This document shows, piece after piece, positions 1-11,223 of a stretch of DNA of 64,000 nt (position 1 is the stretch's first letter; each line of letters starts with the position of its first letter). The DNA is taken from contig NZ_CP060711.1 in the NCBI RefSeq assembly GCF_014395425.1, positions 248,001-312,000 on the forward strand, given 5' to 3'. The notes beneath the pieces were generated by a model. The model was not told the origin of the DNA and searched no databases. It saw only the letters and a list, made by a program, of their open reading frames with translations. The DNA comes from Thermomonas brevis. Lineage in GTDB: Bacteria; Pseudomonadota; Gammaproteobacteria; Xanthomonadales; Xanthomonadaceae. A program made the translations under genes and the position numbers.

Positions 1-1
1 C

Positions 2-1992
2 GGCCTGGCCGGCATCGCCGTCCTCGCGGGCATGGCTTTCCTCGCCGGCACCGCTTTCCTGCAGTGGCGGCGGCTCGACGCGCGCTGGCTGGTGCACGCC
101 CTCAACGCGCGTTCCGACATGGAGGACAGTGCCGACCTGCTGGTCGCCGCTGCCACGCCGCTCCAGCGGCTTCAACGCCAACGCCTGCAGCAGCGGCTGG
201 CCGCGAAGCCTGCCGACCTCCGCACCGCTTGGCCGTGGCGGGGACTCGCCGTGTCCCTGTCGCTTGCGCTGTTTGTGTTGGTCGCCGCCTGCCTGTGGCC
301 CGCATCGCCGCTGCGGACAACTGCCCCGCATGCCGCATCGATCGGCAACCAAACCAGCGCGCCGATCCGGCTGCTGGCCGCGCGCCTCGACATCCATCCG
401 CCCGCCTACACCCGCCTGCCCCGGCGCAGCGAATCCATGCTGTCGGTCAAGGCGCCGCAAGGCTCCCGGCTGCACTGGTCGCTGCGGTTATCGGGACGCC
501 CCGCGAAGGTGGAACTGGCGTTCTTCGACGGACGCAGGCTGCCGCTCCAGCGCGACGGCGAGAACTGGAAAGCCGAACTGCAATTGGACGCCTCCGCGCT
601 GTACCGCATCGAGATCGACGGCCAAGCGCAGAATGCCGGCAAACCCCATCGGCTCGATGCGTTCGCCGACCGTCCCCCGCAGCTCCGCGTGCTGGCCCCC
701 ACGCAAAGCCTGACGCTGGCGTCTCCGGAACAGCGCGCCTGGGAACTCGCTTTCGAGGCAGCCGACGACTATGGCGTCGCCGGCAAGGCCACGCTGCGCA
801 TCACCCTCGCCCAGGGCAGCGGCGAGAACATCACCTTCCACGAGCAAAGCCTCGACCTTCACGGGCAAGGCTCCGCCACGCTGCGCCGCTTTTCGCACCG
901 CATCGATCTCGCCCAGTTGGGGCTGACGCAGGGCGACGACCTGATCGTGCAGCTGACCGCCGCCGACAACCGCAGCCCGCAGCCGCAATCCGTGCGCAGT
1001 CCCAGCCTGATCCTGCGCCTGCAGGCGCAGCCGGGCAGCGAAAGCACCGGTATCGAAGGCATCGTCAAGCGTGTGCTGCCGGCCTATTTCCGCAGCCAGA
1101 GGCAGATCATCATCGATGCCGAAGCGCTGCAGAAGAAACGCCGCGTGCTGGATGCCGAGCGCTTCCTGCACGACTCCGACGCCATCGGCGTCGACCAGCG
1201 CATCCTGCGCCTGCGCTACGGCCAGTTCCTCGGCGAGGAGGCGGAAGGCGAACCGAAGCTGCCGGTATCCGACGCCACCGGCGATGACGATGACGACGAC
1301 GCATCCGGACACGCAGACCATGGGCATGCGGAGGCGTCCGCGTCCCCGGCCATGGGCCAGGACACCGACGTGCTGGAAGCCTACGGCCATACCCACGACC
1401 ACGCCGAAGCCGCCACCCTGCTCGATCCGGAAACCCGGACCACGCTGAAGCAGGCGCTGGACCAGATGTGGCAATCCGAACTGCAGCTGCGCCAGGGCCA
1501 TCCGGATCGCGCGCTGCCTTACGCCTACAAGGCGCTGGGCTTCATCAAGCAGGTGCAGCAGGCCAGCCGCATCTACCTTGCGCGCGTGGGCACGGAACTG
1601 CCGCCGATCGACGAGAGCCGCCGGCTCGGCGGCAAGCGGGAGGGGCTGGCACCCCGTCCGGATGCGCTGCGTCCGGCAAGCGTGGAGGACGCCGGCATCG
1701 CCGTGCTATGGCGCACGCTGGGCGAGCGGCCTGCCGCCGGCGCCGCCATCGATTTCTCGGCCCTGCAGGCCTGGCTGCGCGAACACCCTGGACGCGCCGC
1801 AGATCCCCTGGCCCTGCAGATCGCCGTCGACGCCGTACAGCGCGAGCCCGGCTGCGGCAACTGCCGCAGCGAGCTGCGCGCCCTGCTCTGGCCGTTGCTG
1901 GCGCAGCCGCCCGCCATGGTGCCAAGGCGCCTGCCCGACGACACATTGGGGCGCCGCTATCTCGATGCGCTGGACGACGGGGGCGGCGATGA
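2..1992 (+). CDS. DUF4175-family membrane protein, 5' truncated by window edge, probable frameshift near its 3' end
   Basis: The reading frame is open at the left edge, so the true start is upstream. Two membrane segments are visible (about residues 1-20 and 78-95 of the visible part), followed by a large probably extracytoplasmic region with beta-rich and then helical parts. This resembles DUF4175 proteins, which usually sit in MoxR-ATPase/DUF58/von Willebrand clusters; that cluster would lie upstream and is inferred. An unusual Asp-run plus His-rich stretch lies at nt 1283-1405. Near the end the frame does not stop: it runs on as Arg/Ala/Pro/His-rich translation over the next gene. Adding one G to the five-G run at 1979-1983 would end the protein at the TGA at 1990-1992, overlapping the next ATG as ATGA. 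Function is unknown. Family assignment is moderately secure. Confidence 0.7.
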
Positions 1993-3763
1993 ACGCCTTT
2001 TCTCCATCGCTGCTGACGGGAATGGTTCTGGCGGTGGCCGCCGTGCTGGCCTGCGCGCGGCTGCTGCATCGGCATGCGCGCCGCGACCGCTCGCTGCCCT
2101 CGCCCACCCTGCGCCTGTGCCTGTTGCTGCTCGCCCAACCGGCATTGGCGACGCTGCTCTACCTCGGACTGTTCCCGCCACAGCGCCCCGTCCTCGCCGG
2201 CACCATGACCGTGCTCACCGCCGGCGCACGCGTCGCGTCCAATGCCGCCGACGGGCTACGCATCGCCCTGCCCGAAGCGCCCGCCGCGCACGACGCGGAG
2301 GCGGCGCCCGACCTGGCCACCGCACTGCGCCGGCATCCGGGCATCGCGCGCCTGCGCATCCTCGGTGCGGGCCTCGAAGCCCGCGACCGGGACGCCGCGG
2401 CGGGGTATCCGCTGGACTTCGACGGCAAACCGCCCGCCACCGGCATCGTCGCGCTGGAGGCACCGGCATCGGTGGCGGCCGGCAATGCCTTCAGCGTGCG
2501 GGGACGCATCGCGGCCCCCCACATGCCGACGTCGAACTGCTGGACCCGGCCGGGCAACGCACCGCACATGCCGCGATTGCGGGCGACGGGCGTTTCGTCC
2601 TGCAGGGCGAAGCACGCGCCGCAGGATCGGCGACGTTCCAGTTGCGCCTGCGGGGTGCGGGCGGACGCGTGCGCGAAAACCTTCCGTTACCGCTGCAGGT
2701 CGTCGCCCCCCCGCCGCCGCGTCTACTGATACTGGCCGGTGCACCCGACCCGGAACTGAAATACCTGCGCCGTTGGGCCGTGGACGCGGGCATGCAGTTG
2801 CACACACGGGTCAGCGTCGGCGCCGGGCTGGTGCAGGGCGACGCGGCGTTGGCGCTGGATGCCGATACCCTGCTCCGCTTCGATGCGGTGCTGCTGGACA
2901 CTCGCAGCCTGCAAGCCCTGACCGACGGCGAGGCTCGCGCTCTCGCTGCGGCCGTGCGCAATGGATTGGGACTTCTGCTGCGGATCGACGGTCCGCTGTC
3001 CGGCGGAATCCGCGCCCGCCTGCGCGACTGGGGCTACGCGCTGGAAGGCGACGCCCACGCGGAACCCGCGCAGTTGGCGCCTGCCTTCGCAGGACGCGAT
3101 GTCCCCTTGCCTGCTCTCACCCACCGCATGCTGCGCGTCGTGTCCGCCGATGCGCTGCCGCTGCTATTGGATGCGAGGCGCCAGCCGCTCGCCTGGTGGC
3201 GTCCAGTGGGACGCGGCCGCATCGCCGTGACCACGCTCGCCGACACTTTCCGCCTGCCGCTTGCCGGCCACGGCGACGCCCACGGTCAGCTGTGGAGCCG
3301 CATGCTTGCCGCCGTCACCAGAACACCGGATGCGCCATCGGCTCCAGCACTGCCCTGGCCCGTCTGGGCAGGCCAACGGGCCGTGCTGTGCGGGCTTCCG
3401 GAGCAGGCGTCCATCCGTGCGCCGGATGGCGCCGTCATCCCGCTCGCCGTGGATCCCGCCACCGGCACCCGCCGCTGCGCCGCGTTCTGGCCGAAGCAGG
3501 ACGGATGGCATCTGCTGCAACCGGACAAGGATCGCGTTGCATTCGCCGTGCTTCCGGCTGATGCCGGCCTCGCCTGGCAAGCGCAGCGCCGCTTCGATGC
3601 CACCCGCGCCTTGGCAGCCCAGGCGGTGCCCATGAGCGCAAGCGGAACCGCGCAGTTGCAGCGCGGATCGCCATGGCCGTGGCTTGCGGCATGGCTGCTG
3701 CTGGCCGTGCTGTCGTGGTGGCTGGAGCGCCGGCGACCGGCGCCGGCCGCGTCCTCTCGTTGA
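1989..3763 (+). CDS. Membrane protein with Ig-like and glutamine-amidotransferase-like regions; apparent frameshift at 2515-2520
   Basis: Starts at ATG 1989 (MNAFSPSLLTGMV) with two hydrophobic segments (about residues 5-22 and 40-58). An Ig/carboxypeptidase-regulatory-like stretch follows, then a Rossmann-like region beginning PPRLLILAGAPDPELKYL that resembles the glutamine-amidotransferase-like fold of membrane proteins next to MoxR/VWA genes, and a C-terminal membrane helix (WPWLAAWLLLAVLSWWL). The N-terminal half reads in one frame up to the six-C run at 2515-2520 and the C-terminal half in another. One extra C joins them as RGRIAAPPHADVELLDPAG, giving about 591 residues. No catalytic Cys-His pair typical of an active amidotransferase is evident, so a binding role is more likely. 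Either a sequencing error or a recent mutation explains the break. Confidence 0.65.
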
Positions 3764-3797
3764 ACAACCGACGCCAAACGCCGGAAGCGATGACGGC

Positions 3798-4196
3798 TCA
3801 GCGCTTCTTGCGCACGTACAGCACCAGCGCGTGGTCCTCGATGATGTAGCCGTGCTCGGCGGCGATCTTCTGCTGCAGATCCTCGATCTCGTCGCTGTGG
3901 AACTCGACCACCTTGCCGGATTCCACGTCGACCATGTGGTCGTGGTGCTCGCCGCGGTCCAGCTCGTAGACGGCGGTGCCGCCCTCGAAGTTGTGCTTGA
4001 GCACCAGCCCGGCCGACTCGAACTGCGTCAGCACGCGGTAGATCGTGGCCAGGCCGATTTCCTCGCCCTCGGCCAGCAGCTGCTTGTAGATGTCTTCCGC
4101 GGTCATGTGCCGCGGCTTGGCGTGCTCCAGCAGTTCGAGGATGCGCAGCCGCGGGTGGGTGACCTTCAGGCCGACCTTGCGTAGATCCGGCGACAT
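3798..4196 (-). CDS. fur: Ferric uptake regulator Fur
   Basis: 132 residues, the usual Fur length. The winged-helix DNA-binding part is residues 1-80 (recognition region around TAEDIYKQLL to GLATIYRVLTQFE) and the C-terminal part dimerises. The metal-site motif HHDHM is at 84-88. The protein has no cysteine, so the structural CxxC zinc site of E. coli Fur is absent, as in Pseudomonas and Xanthomonas Fur. The ATG at 4196 is preferred over the ATG two codons upstream because it lies 7 nt after AAGGAGG, whereas the upstream one lies almost on top of that site. It represses iron-acquisition genes when Fe2+ is bound (family knowledge). It is divergent from bamE, the omlA-fur arrangement known in Xanthomonas and Pseudomonas. 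Confidence 0.96.
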   Translation of the reverse strand: MSPDLRKVGLKVTHPRLRILELLEHAKPRHMTAEDIYKQLLAEGEEIGLATIYRVLTQFESAGLVLKHNFEGGTAVYELDRGEHHDHMVDVESGKVVEFHSDEIEDLQQKIAAEHGYIIEDHALVLYVRKKR

Positions 4197-4340
4197 CGAC
4201 ATTCCTCCTTGAGCGAATCCAGGGCCGCGCAACAGCGCGTGAACGGCGCCGACGGGCGATGCGCGCGGGTGGCGCGGGCCGGTCGATGCAGCGTGTCGGG
4301 AGTGTATCATCGGCACTTCCGCCACTGCCCCGCCTCGCCG

Positions 4341-4736
4341 ATGCGCAAGCTGCTTCCCATCCTCCTCGCGACTTTGCTGGTGAGCGGCTGCGGCCTGCTG
4401 TACCGGCAACCGATCTTCCAGGGCAACATGCTCGAAAAGACCGCCGTGGACCAGTTGCAGGCGGGCATGGATCGGCAGCAGGTGATGGTGCTGCTGGGCA
4501 CGCCGTCGATCCGCGATCCCTTCCACCACGACCGCTGGGACTACGTCGCCAGCCAGCGCATCGGCCGCACCGGCGCGCCGGTGGTCAAGACGATGACGCT
4601 GTGGTTCGAGAACGGCCAGCTGGCCCGCTGGGAAGGCGAATACTTCCCCGAGCAGGATTCCGACCTGGCGAAGAACGCGATCCGCTACTTCGGCCCGAAC
4701 CTGGCCAAGGACAAGGACAAGAAGCGCGGCCGCTGA
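4341..4736 (+). CDS. bamE: Outer-membrane assembly lipoprotein BamE (OmlA/SmpA)
   Basis: 131 residues with a lipoprotein signal (MRKLLPILLATLLVSGC, acylated Cys17). The short BamE fold follows, with the family signature QLQAGMDRQQVMVLLGTPSIRDPF around residues 35-58, written here only as its region; the conserved G-T-P turn is at its centre. BamE is a periplasm-facing, outer-membrane-anchored accessory subunit of the BAM beta-barrel assembly machine. The basic tail (DKDKKRGR) follows the fold. It is divergent from fur; bamB, another BAM lipoprotein, is at 22.7-23.9 kb. The start was chosen because it gives a complete lipobox; longer upstream in-frame extensions have no signal character. Confidence 0.95.
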   Translation: MRKLLPILLATLLVSGCGLLYRQPIFQGNMLEKTAVDQLQAGMDRQQVMVLLGTPSIRDPFHHDRWDYVASQRIGRTGAPVVKTMTLWFENGQLARWEGEYFPEQDSDLAKNAIRYFGPNLAKDKDKKRGR

Positions 4737-4754
4737 GCCGCGCCTCGCGCCGCC

Positions 4755-5024
4755 TCAGCGGCGGCGCTTGCCCGTCTTCTCCGCGCGCAGCCTGCGCGCC
4801 TGCATCGGATCGCATTGCAGCGGCCGCAGCAGTTCGATGCGGTCGCCCGGATGCAGCATCGTTTCCGCCGACGCGGCGATACCGAACACCGCCAGCGCGA
4901 CGAACTCCGCCTCCAGCCGCCAGCCGGCCGCATCGAGCGCATCGCCGACGCAGGCGCGCTCGTCCACCTCGACATCGACCGACTCGCAGCGGTTCGGCCA
5001 CGCGCGCACCAGCTGCACGCGCAT
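4755..5024 (-). CDS. rnfH: RnfH-family ubiquitin-fold protein
   Basis: 89 residues with the RnfH/UPF0125 pattern: VQLVRAWPNRCESVDVEV at the N-terminus, a predicted beta-grasp core and the conserved GDRIELLRPLQCDP segment near the end. The C-terminus is basic. Its start overlaps the ratA stop by one base (TGATG), so the two are co-transcribed. RnfH is named for association with Rnf genes but has no settled biochemical role; the ratA-rnfH pairing next to smpB is widespread in gammaproteobacteria. Confidence 0.9.
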   Translation of the reverse strand: MRVQLVRAWPNRCESVDVEVDERACVGDALDAAGWRLEAEFVALAVFGIAASAETMLHPGDRIELLRPLQCDPMQARRLRAEKTGKRRR

Positions 5025-5455
5025 CAGCCGTTCCCCTTGTCCGCCTCGCGCACGAAGTCGTCCACCATGCGGTCGGCCAGGCCCTGCATGCCCAGCTGCA
5101 AGGCCGGGCCCAGCAGGCGGTTCTGCGGCTCGAAATCCAGCCGCAGCGACACCTTGCACGCGCTCTCGTCCAGCGCGTGGAACGCCCAGCGCCCGTGCAG
5201 GTGGCGGAACGGGCCGTCGCGCAGTTCCATGTCGATGTGGTGCGGCGGCGCGAGCAGGTTCTCGGTGGTGAACCAAGTGTGGAAGCCGCCCACGCCCAAG
5301 TCCAGCCGCGCCAGCAGGCGGCCCTCGCTTTCCTCCAGCACCTGCGCCTGCCGGCACCAGTCGAAGCGGCGCGGATAGGCGGCGACGTCGTTGACCAGTG
5401 CGAACATCCGGCCGGCGGAATGTTCGACGAGGGCGCTGCGCAGAATGACGGGCAT
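5024..5455 (-). CDS. ratA: RatA-type START/polyketide-cyclase-fold protein (CoQ-binding family)
   Basis: 143 residues of the SRPBCC (START-like) fold, beginning [18 protein letters not shown]. Landmarks are the early [14 protein letters not shown] region, the central [16 protein letters not shown] strand pair and the amphipathic C-terminal helix with [11 protein letters not shown]. coli homologues were described as RatA toxin inhibiting 70S formation; the same family binds ubiquinone (Coq10-like), which is probably the commoner role. It is divergent from smpB (59 bp apart) and overlaps rnfH. Confidence 0.9.
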   Translation of the reverse strand: MPVILRSALVEHSAGRMFALVNDVAAYPRRFDWCRQAQVLEESEGRLLARLDLGVGGFHTWFTTENLLAPPHHIDMELRDGPFRHLHGRWAFHALDESACKVSLRLDFEPQNRLLGPALQLGMQGLADRMVDDFVREADKGNG

Positions 5456-5514
5456 CGATAGGTCCGTGCGACGCGGACGCACCGCGATGCGTCCGGATCG
5501 GCGAGAATGACGGG

Positions 5515-6009
5515 ATGAGCAAGAAGAACGGCAAGGATAAGCCAAACGGCGGCGGCACCATCGCCCTCAACAAGCGCGCGCGCCACGAATACAGCTTCGA
5601 GCAGAAGTTCGAGGCCGGCCTCGCCCTGCAAGGCTGGGAGCTGAAGGCGATCCGCGCCGGCCGCGCCAACATCGGCGACGCCTACGCGGTGGTGCTGCAG
5701 GGCGAACTGTTCCTGATCGGCGCGCAGATCACCCCGCTGATCCAGGCATCCACGCACGTCGTCGCCAACGATCGCCGCACCCGCAAGCTGCTGCTGCACC
5801 GGCACGAAATCGACGTGCTGATGGGCCGCATCCAGCGCGACGGCTACACGCTGGTCCCGACCGCGCTGTACTGGAAGGGCAACAAGGTCAAGGCCGAGCT
5901 GGCGTTGGCGAAGGGCAAGCAGAGCCACGACAAGCGCGAGGCCAGCAAGGAGCGCGACTGGAACCGCGAGAAGCAGCGCCTGCTGCGACGGCACAACAAG
6001 GACGCATGA
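5515..6009 (+). CDS. smpB: SsrA (tmRNA)-binding protein SmpB
   Basis: 164 residues. SmpB binds tmRNA and delivers it to stalled ribosomes in trans-translation. The oligonucleotide-binding barrel contains the conserved features [38 protein letters not shown] and [13 protein letters not shown]. The charged C-terminal tail ([20 protein letters not shown]) is the part that enters the mRNA channel. The tmRNA gene itself is not visible nearby. Two tRNA genes follow on the opposite strand. Confidence 0.97.
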   Translation: MSKKNGKDKPNGGGTIALNKRARHEYSFEQKFEAGLALQGWELKAIRAGRANIGDAYAVVLQGELFLIGAQITPLIQASTHVVANDRRTRKLLLHRHEIDVLMGRIQRDGYTLVPTALYWKGNKVKAELALAKGKQSHDKREASKERDWNREKQRLLRRHNKDA

Positions 6010-6134
6010 ACCGCGCGCCGCATGGCGCGCGCATTCGTGCAGTCGTCCGCCGGTAAGGAAACGCACAAACGAAAACGGCCGCCACTGGGGCGACCGCTTG
6101 CGCTGTGTTGCGACGTCGTTACCGATTCCGAAGG

Positions 6135-6210
6135 TGGCGTCCCCACGGGGATTCGAACCCCGGTCGCTACCGTGAAAGGGTAATGTCCTAGGCCTCTAGA
6201 CGATGGGGAC
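6135..6210 (-). tRNA. tRNA-Glu (anticodon UUC)
   Basis: 76 nt on the minus strand, beginning GTCCCCATCG and ending in an encoded CCA. The acceptor stem GTCCCCA pairs with the 3' strand before GCCA. The anticodon loop is CTTTCAC giving UUC, and the T arm carries GGTTCGAATCC. It lies 24 nt downstream of tRNA-Ala and is probably processed from the same transcript. Confidence 0.97.
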
Positions 6211-6233
6211 AGAACCGGAAACGCGTTGAAAAA

Positions 6234-6309
6234 TGGTGGAGCCAGGCGGGATCGAACCGCCGACCTCCTGCATGCCATGCAGGCGCTCTCCCAGCTGAGC
6301 TATGGCCCC
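6234..6309 (-). tRNA. tRNA-Ala (anticodon GGC)
   Basis: 76 nt, beginning GGGGCCATAGCTCAGCTGGG and ending GGCTCCACCA with CCA encoded. The anticodon stem-loop CCTGC-ATGGCAT-GCAGG gives anticodon GGC, reading GCC, the commonest Ala codon in this GC-rich genome. The T loop is GGTTCGATCCC. It is first gene of a two-tRNA unit driven by the promoter immediately upstream. Confidence 0.97.
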
Positions 6310-6328
6310 ACGGGCTGGAAAGACGCGC

Positions 6329-6357
6329 ATTCTGGGGGTGAAATCGGAAACCGTCAA
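6329..6357 (-). promoter_or_regulatory. Sigma-70 promoter of the tRNA-Ala/tRNA-Glu unit
   Basis: On the minus strand TTGACG (6357-6352) is separated by 17 nt from CAGAAT (6334-6329). Transcription would start about 12 nt before the mature 5' end of tRNA-Ala. An A/T-rich run (TTTTTTCAACCAATTTTTAG on the plus strand, 6361-6380) lies just upstream of the -35, as an UP-like element would. Confidence 0.75.
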
Positions 6358-6365
6358 GCGTTTTT

Positions 6366-6851
6366 TCAACCAATTTTTAGCACGTCTTCATCCGCCGCGC
6401 GCAGCGTCGCCACGCCGTGCCCGCGCTCGGCCAGGTACTGCAACCACTTGCCGAGGAAGGTGTTCATGCGCAGGCGATGGTCGAGGATGCGCTGCGGCGG
6501 CGGATACATGCCGATCACGTCCTGCCAGCGTCGTCCCGCGTAGCAATGCGTGGCCTCGACCTGCCGCGCGTCGCGGTACAGGCGCAGGCTGGCGGACGGA
6601 TCGGCCATGCCGGTCTGCGGATCGACCAGCCCGTAGCTCATGCGCAGTTCGGCCGTGTAGGCGTGCTGTTCGATCACCTCGATGCGCACGTCCAGCCCGT
6701 CGCCGATCGACGACACGTAATCGCCGCAGCCGAGATCGTCCGCTTCGAACAGCCGTTGCAGGCGCGCGTGGTTCTCCGCGTACAGCCCCATCAGCCAGCC
6801 GAAGCGGCTGAGCGAGGGAAGGCGTTGGCGATGTGCAAGTGCGAGGCTCAT
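6366..6851 (-). CDS. DUF1249 family protein (YqiB-like)
   Basis: 161 residues, close to the family's usual length. DUF1249 hallmarks visible are RFGWLMGLYAENHARLQRLF near the N-terminus, an acidic central strand (VEVIEQHAYTAELRMSYGL region) and the C-terminal NTFLGKWLQYLAERGHG. No signal peptide or membrane segment. Function is unknown; in enterobacteria the homologue yqiB lies beside nudF and cpdA, which are not here. The tRNA promoter lies directly downstream of its stop on the same strand. Confidence 0.85.
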   Translation of the reverse strand: MSLALAHRQRLPSLSRFGWLMGLYAENHARLQRLFEADDLGCGDYVSSIGDGLDVRIEVIEQHAYTAELRMSYGLVDPQTGMADPSASLRLYRDARQVEATHCYAGRRWQDVIGMYPPPQRILDHRLRMNTFLGKWLQYLAERGHGVATLRAADEDVLKIG

Positions 6852-6934
6852 GGGCCGATCCTACACGCGGCATCGCGCGCGCGGCAGGATTGACGGCGTC
6901 GCGCCGCGGGCCCAATCTGGAAAGGTTCCCGCGT

Positions 6935-7756
6935 TCAGTACATCTCGCGGTTGATGCCGAGATGCTCCATCACCCGGCTGGCGATTTCCTCGATCGACGC
7001 GTGGGTGGTGCTCAGCATTTCCACCCCTTCCCTGCGCAGCATCGCCTCCGCCTGCGCCACCTCGCGGCGGCAGGTGTCGAGCTGCGCGTAGCGCGAATCC
7101 GGGCGGCGCTCCTGGCGGATCTGGTGCAGGCGCACCGGGTCGATGGTCAGGCCGAACAGCTTGCTGCGGTACTGGCGCAGGATCGCCGGCAGCCGCTCGC
7201 TTTCCAGGTCTTCCGGCGTCAGCGGATAGTTGGCGGCGCGCACGCCGTGGTGCAGGGCCAGGTACACGCAGGTCGGCGTCTTGCCGGCGCGTGACACCGC
7301 GACCAGGATCAGGTCGGCCTCCGAATAGTCGGGCTTGACCCCGTCGTCGTGCGCCAGCGCGTAGTTCATCGCGTTGATGCGCCGGTGGTAGATGTCGAAA
7401 TCGACGATGCCGTGGGCGCGGCCGATGTGCGCGTTGCGCACCTGCCCCAGTTCTTCCTCCAGCGGCGCGATGAACGGCGCGAAGATGTCCAGCATCAGCG
7501 CGCCGCTTTCCGCCAGCAGGCGGTTCAGTTCGGGATCGACGCAGGAGTTCACCACCACCGGGCGCAGGCCGACGGCCTCGCCGGCGCTGCGGATGCGGCG
7601 GGCGGCGTCGCGCGCCTTGTCGGCCGAATCCACGAACGGCAGGCGGTCGGTCGAGAAGCGCAGCCCGCTGAACTGGGTCAGCAGGCTGTGGCCGATGGTT
7701 TCGGCGGTGATGCCGGTGCCATCGGAGACGTAGAACACGGGGCGGACGGCATCCAT
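6935..7756 (-). CDS. ppsR: PEP synthase regulatory protein (bifunctional kinase/pyrophosphorylase, DUF299)
   Basis: 273 residues. PpsR inactivates PEP synthase by ADP-dependent phosphorylation of a Thr next to the catalytic His and reactivates it by phosphate-dependent removal. The N-terminus [20 protein letters not shown] is the family signature, and the P-loop-like VSRAGKT is at 154-160. The ATG at 7756 is chosen over a TTG two codons upstream. It is divergent from ppsA, its substrate, with 78 bp between them, which supports the assignment over the pyruvate-phosphate-dikinase-directed relatives. Confidence 0.95.
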   Translation of the reverse strand: MDAVRPVFYVSDGTGITAETIGHSLLTQFSGLRFSTDRLPFVDSADKARDAARRIRSAGEAVGLRPVVVNSCVDPELNRLLAESGALMLDIFAPFIAPLEEELGQVRNAHIGRAHGIVDFDIYHRRINAMNYALAHDDGVKPDYSEADLILVAVSRAGKTPTCVYLALHHGVRAANYPLTPEDLESERLPAILRQYRSKLFGLTIDPVRLHQIRQERRPDSRYAQLDTCRREVAQAEAMLRREGVEMLSTTHASIEEIASRVMEHLGINREMY

Positions 7757-7789
7757 GTGCAATCGTTTTCAGCGTGCGGGGCGAGAGTT

Positions 7790-7796
7790 GTAAAAT
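7790..7796 (+). promoter_or_regulatory. Probable -10 element of the ppsA promoter
   Basis: TAAAAT at 7791-7796 stands out in GC-rich surroundings, in the context AGTTGTAAAATAGC. A -35 element is not clear; TTCAGC at 7768-7773 gives 17-nt spacing but is weak. The ppsA start codon would be about 35 nt downstream of the start site. Confidence 0.45.
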
Positions 7797-7834
7797 AGCG
7801 GACTTCCCGCTGCCCTGCCCCCACGGAGCCTGCC

Positions 7835-10204
<2,370 letters not shown>

Positions 10205-10265
10205 CCGCGGCCGCGCATGCGGCGGCTTTACATCCGGATCGCTACCATCGCGGTCCGGCCCCACT

Positions 10266-10295
10266 GCACGCCCCGTTCGGGGCGTGCGGCTTTTC
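10266..10295 (+). terminator. Rho-independent terminator after ppsA
   Basis: A perfect 9-bp stem GCACGCCCC / GGGGCGTGC with loop GTTC (10266-10287), followed by GGCTTTTC. It lies 60 nt after the ppsA stop and just before the mscS ribosome-binding site (CAGGAG), so it also separates the two genes. Confidence 0.8.
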
Positions 10296-10305
10296 AGGAG
10301 TTCCC

Positions 10306-11217
10306 ATGCTGCAACCCGCCACCGCCACGCCGTCCGCCGAAGCCCGCGCCGAAGCCGCCCGCATCGCCAGCGACCTGCGCAGCGGCGAATGGCTGCACCT
10401 GCTGCAGGACTGGGGGCTGAAATTGCTGGCGGCGGTGCTGATCTTCGTGATCGGCCGCTGGCTGGCGCGGCGGCTCTCCGCCGGCCTCGACCGGGTGATG
10501 GGCCGCGCCGGCGTCGACGCCACGCTGGGCGGGTTCCTGCGCAACATCGCCTACGCGGTGATGCTGGTGCTGGTCATCATGACCGCGCTGACCGCGATCG
10601 GGATTCCCACCACCTCGATGTTCGCCGTGCTCGGCGCCGCCGGCCTCGCGGTGGGCCTGGCGATCAAGGATTCGCTGTCCAACATCGCGTCCGGAGTAAT
10701 GCTCATTGTGCTGCGCCCGTTCCGCGCCGGCGACCACGTGGTGCTGGCCGGGCAGGAAGGCACGGCGCTGGAAATCAGGGTGTTCCAGACCCGCCTGCGC
10801 GCCTCCGACAACCGGCTCATCATCCTGCCCAACAGCTCCATCACCACCGCGCCGATCGTCAACTATTCCTCATGGCCGCACCGGCGGATCGAGGTGCGCG
10901 TGGGCGTGGGCTACGGCGACGACCTGCAGCGCGCGCGCGCCACCCTGCTCGGCATCGCCCGCGACGAACCGCTGGTCCTCGACGATCCCGCGCCGCTGGT
11001 GCAGGTGGCGAACCTGGGCGCCAGCAGCATCGACCTCGACCTGTTCGCCTTCGCCGCCAACGCGGATTACGGCGAGGCGCGCAGCCGCATCATCGAGGCG
11101 ATCCGCGACCGCTTCCGCGAGAACGGCATCGACATTCCCTACCCGCGCAGCGACCTGCACGTCTTTCGCGGGCAGATGCACGCACCGGGCGGCCAAGGCG
11201 ACGCGAAGCCGCGCTGA
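10306..11217 (+). CDS. mscS: Small-conductance mechanosensitive channel, MscS family
   Basis: 303 residues. Three N-terminal membrane helices (about 32-50, 70-95 and 100-130) are followed by the pore-lining signature GAAGLAVGLAIKDSLSNIASG, whose Gly/Ala packing and kink glycine are typical of MscS, then FRAGDHVVL and the beta and alpha/beta cytoplasmic vestibule. It releases solutes on hypo-osmotic shock. The start ATG follows CAGGAG by 5 nt. Length and motifs fit minimal E. coli-type MscS rather than the large MscK type. Confidence 0.93.
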   Translation: MLQPATATPSAEARAEAARIASDLRSGEWLHLLQDWGLKLLAAVLIFVIGRWLARRLSAGLDRVMGRAGVDATLGGFLRNIAYAVMLVLVIMTALTAIGIPTTSMFAVLGAAGLAVGLAIKDSLSNIASGVMLIVLRPFRAGDHVVLAGQEGTALEIRVFQTRLRASDNRLIILPNSSITTAPIVNYSSWPHRRIEVRVGVGYGDDLQRARATLLGIARDEPLVLDDPAPLVQVANLGASSIDLDLFAFAANADYGEARSRIIEAIRDRFRENGIDIPYPRSDLHVFRGQMHAPGGQGDAKPR

Positions 11218-11223
11218 GTCGGC

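Noticed and set aside
32..3763. Single 1243-residue protein from 32 to 3763
   Set aside because: The middle (about 1994-2518) is out-of-frame translation of the second gene, so two genes with homopolymer breaks explain it better.
4305..4310. TATCAT as a bamE -10 element
   Set aside because: Placed plausibly but with no credible -35 at suitable spacing, so not listed as a feature.
5024..5455. RatA-RnfH as a toxin-antitoxin pair
   Set aside because: The name is historical; the pair is widely conserved as a CoQ-binding protein and a ubiquitin-fold protein, and the sequence gives no toxin-antitoxin evidence.
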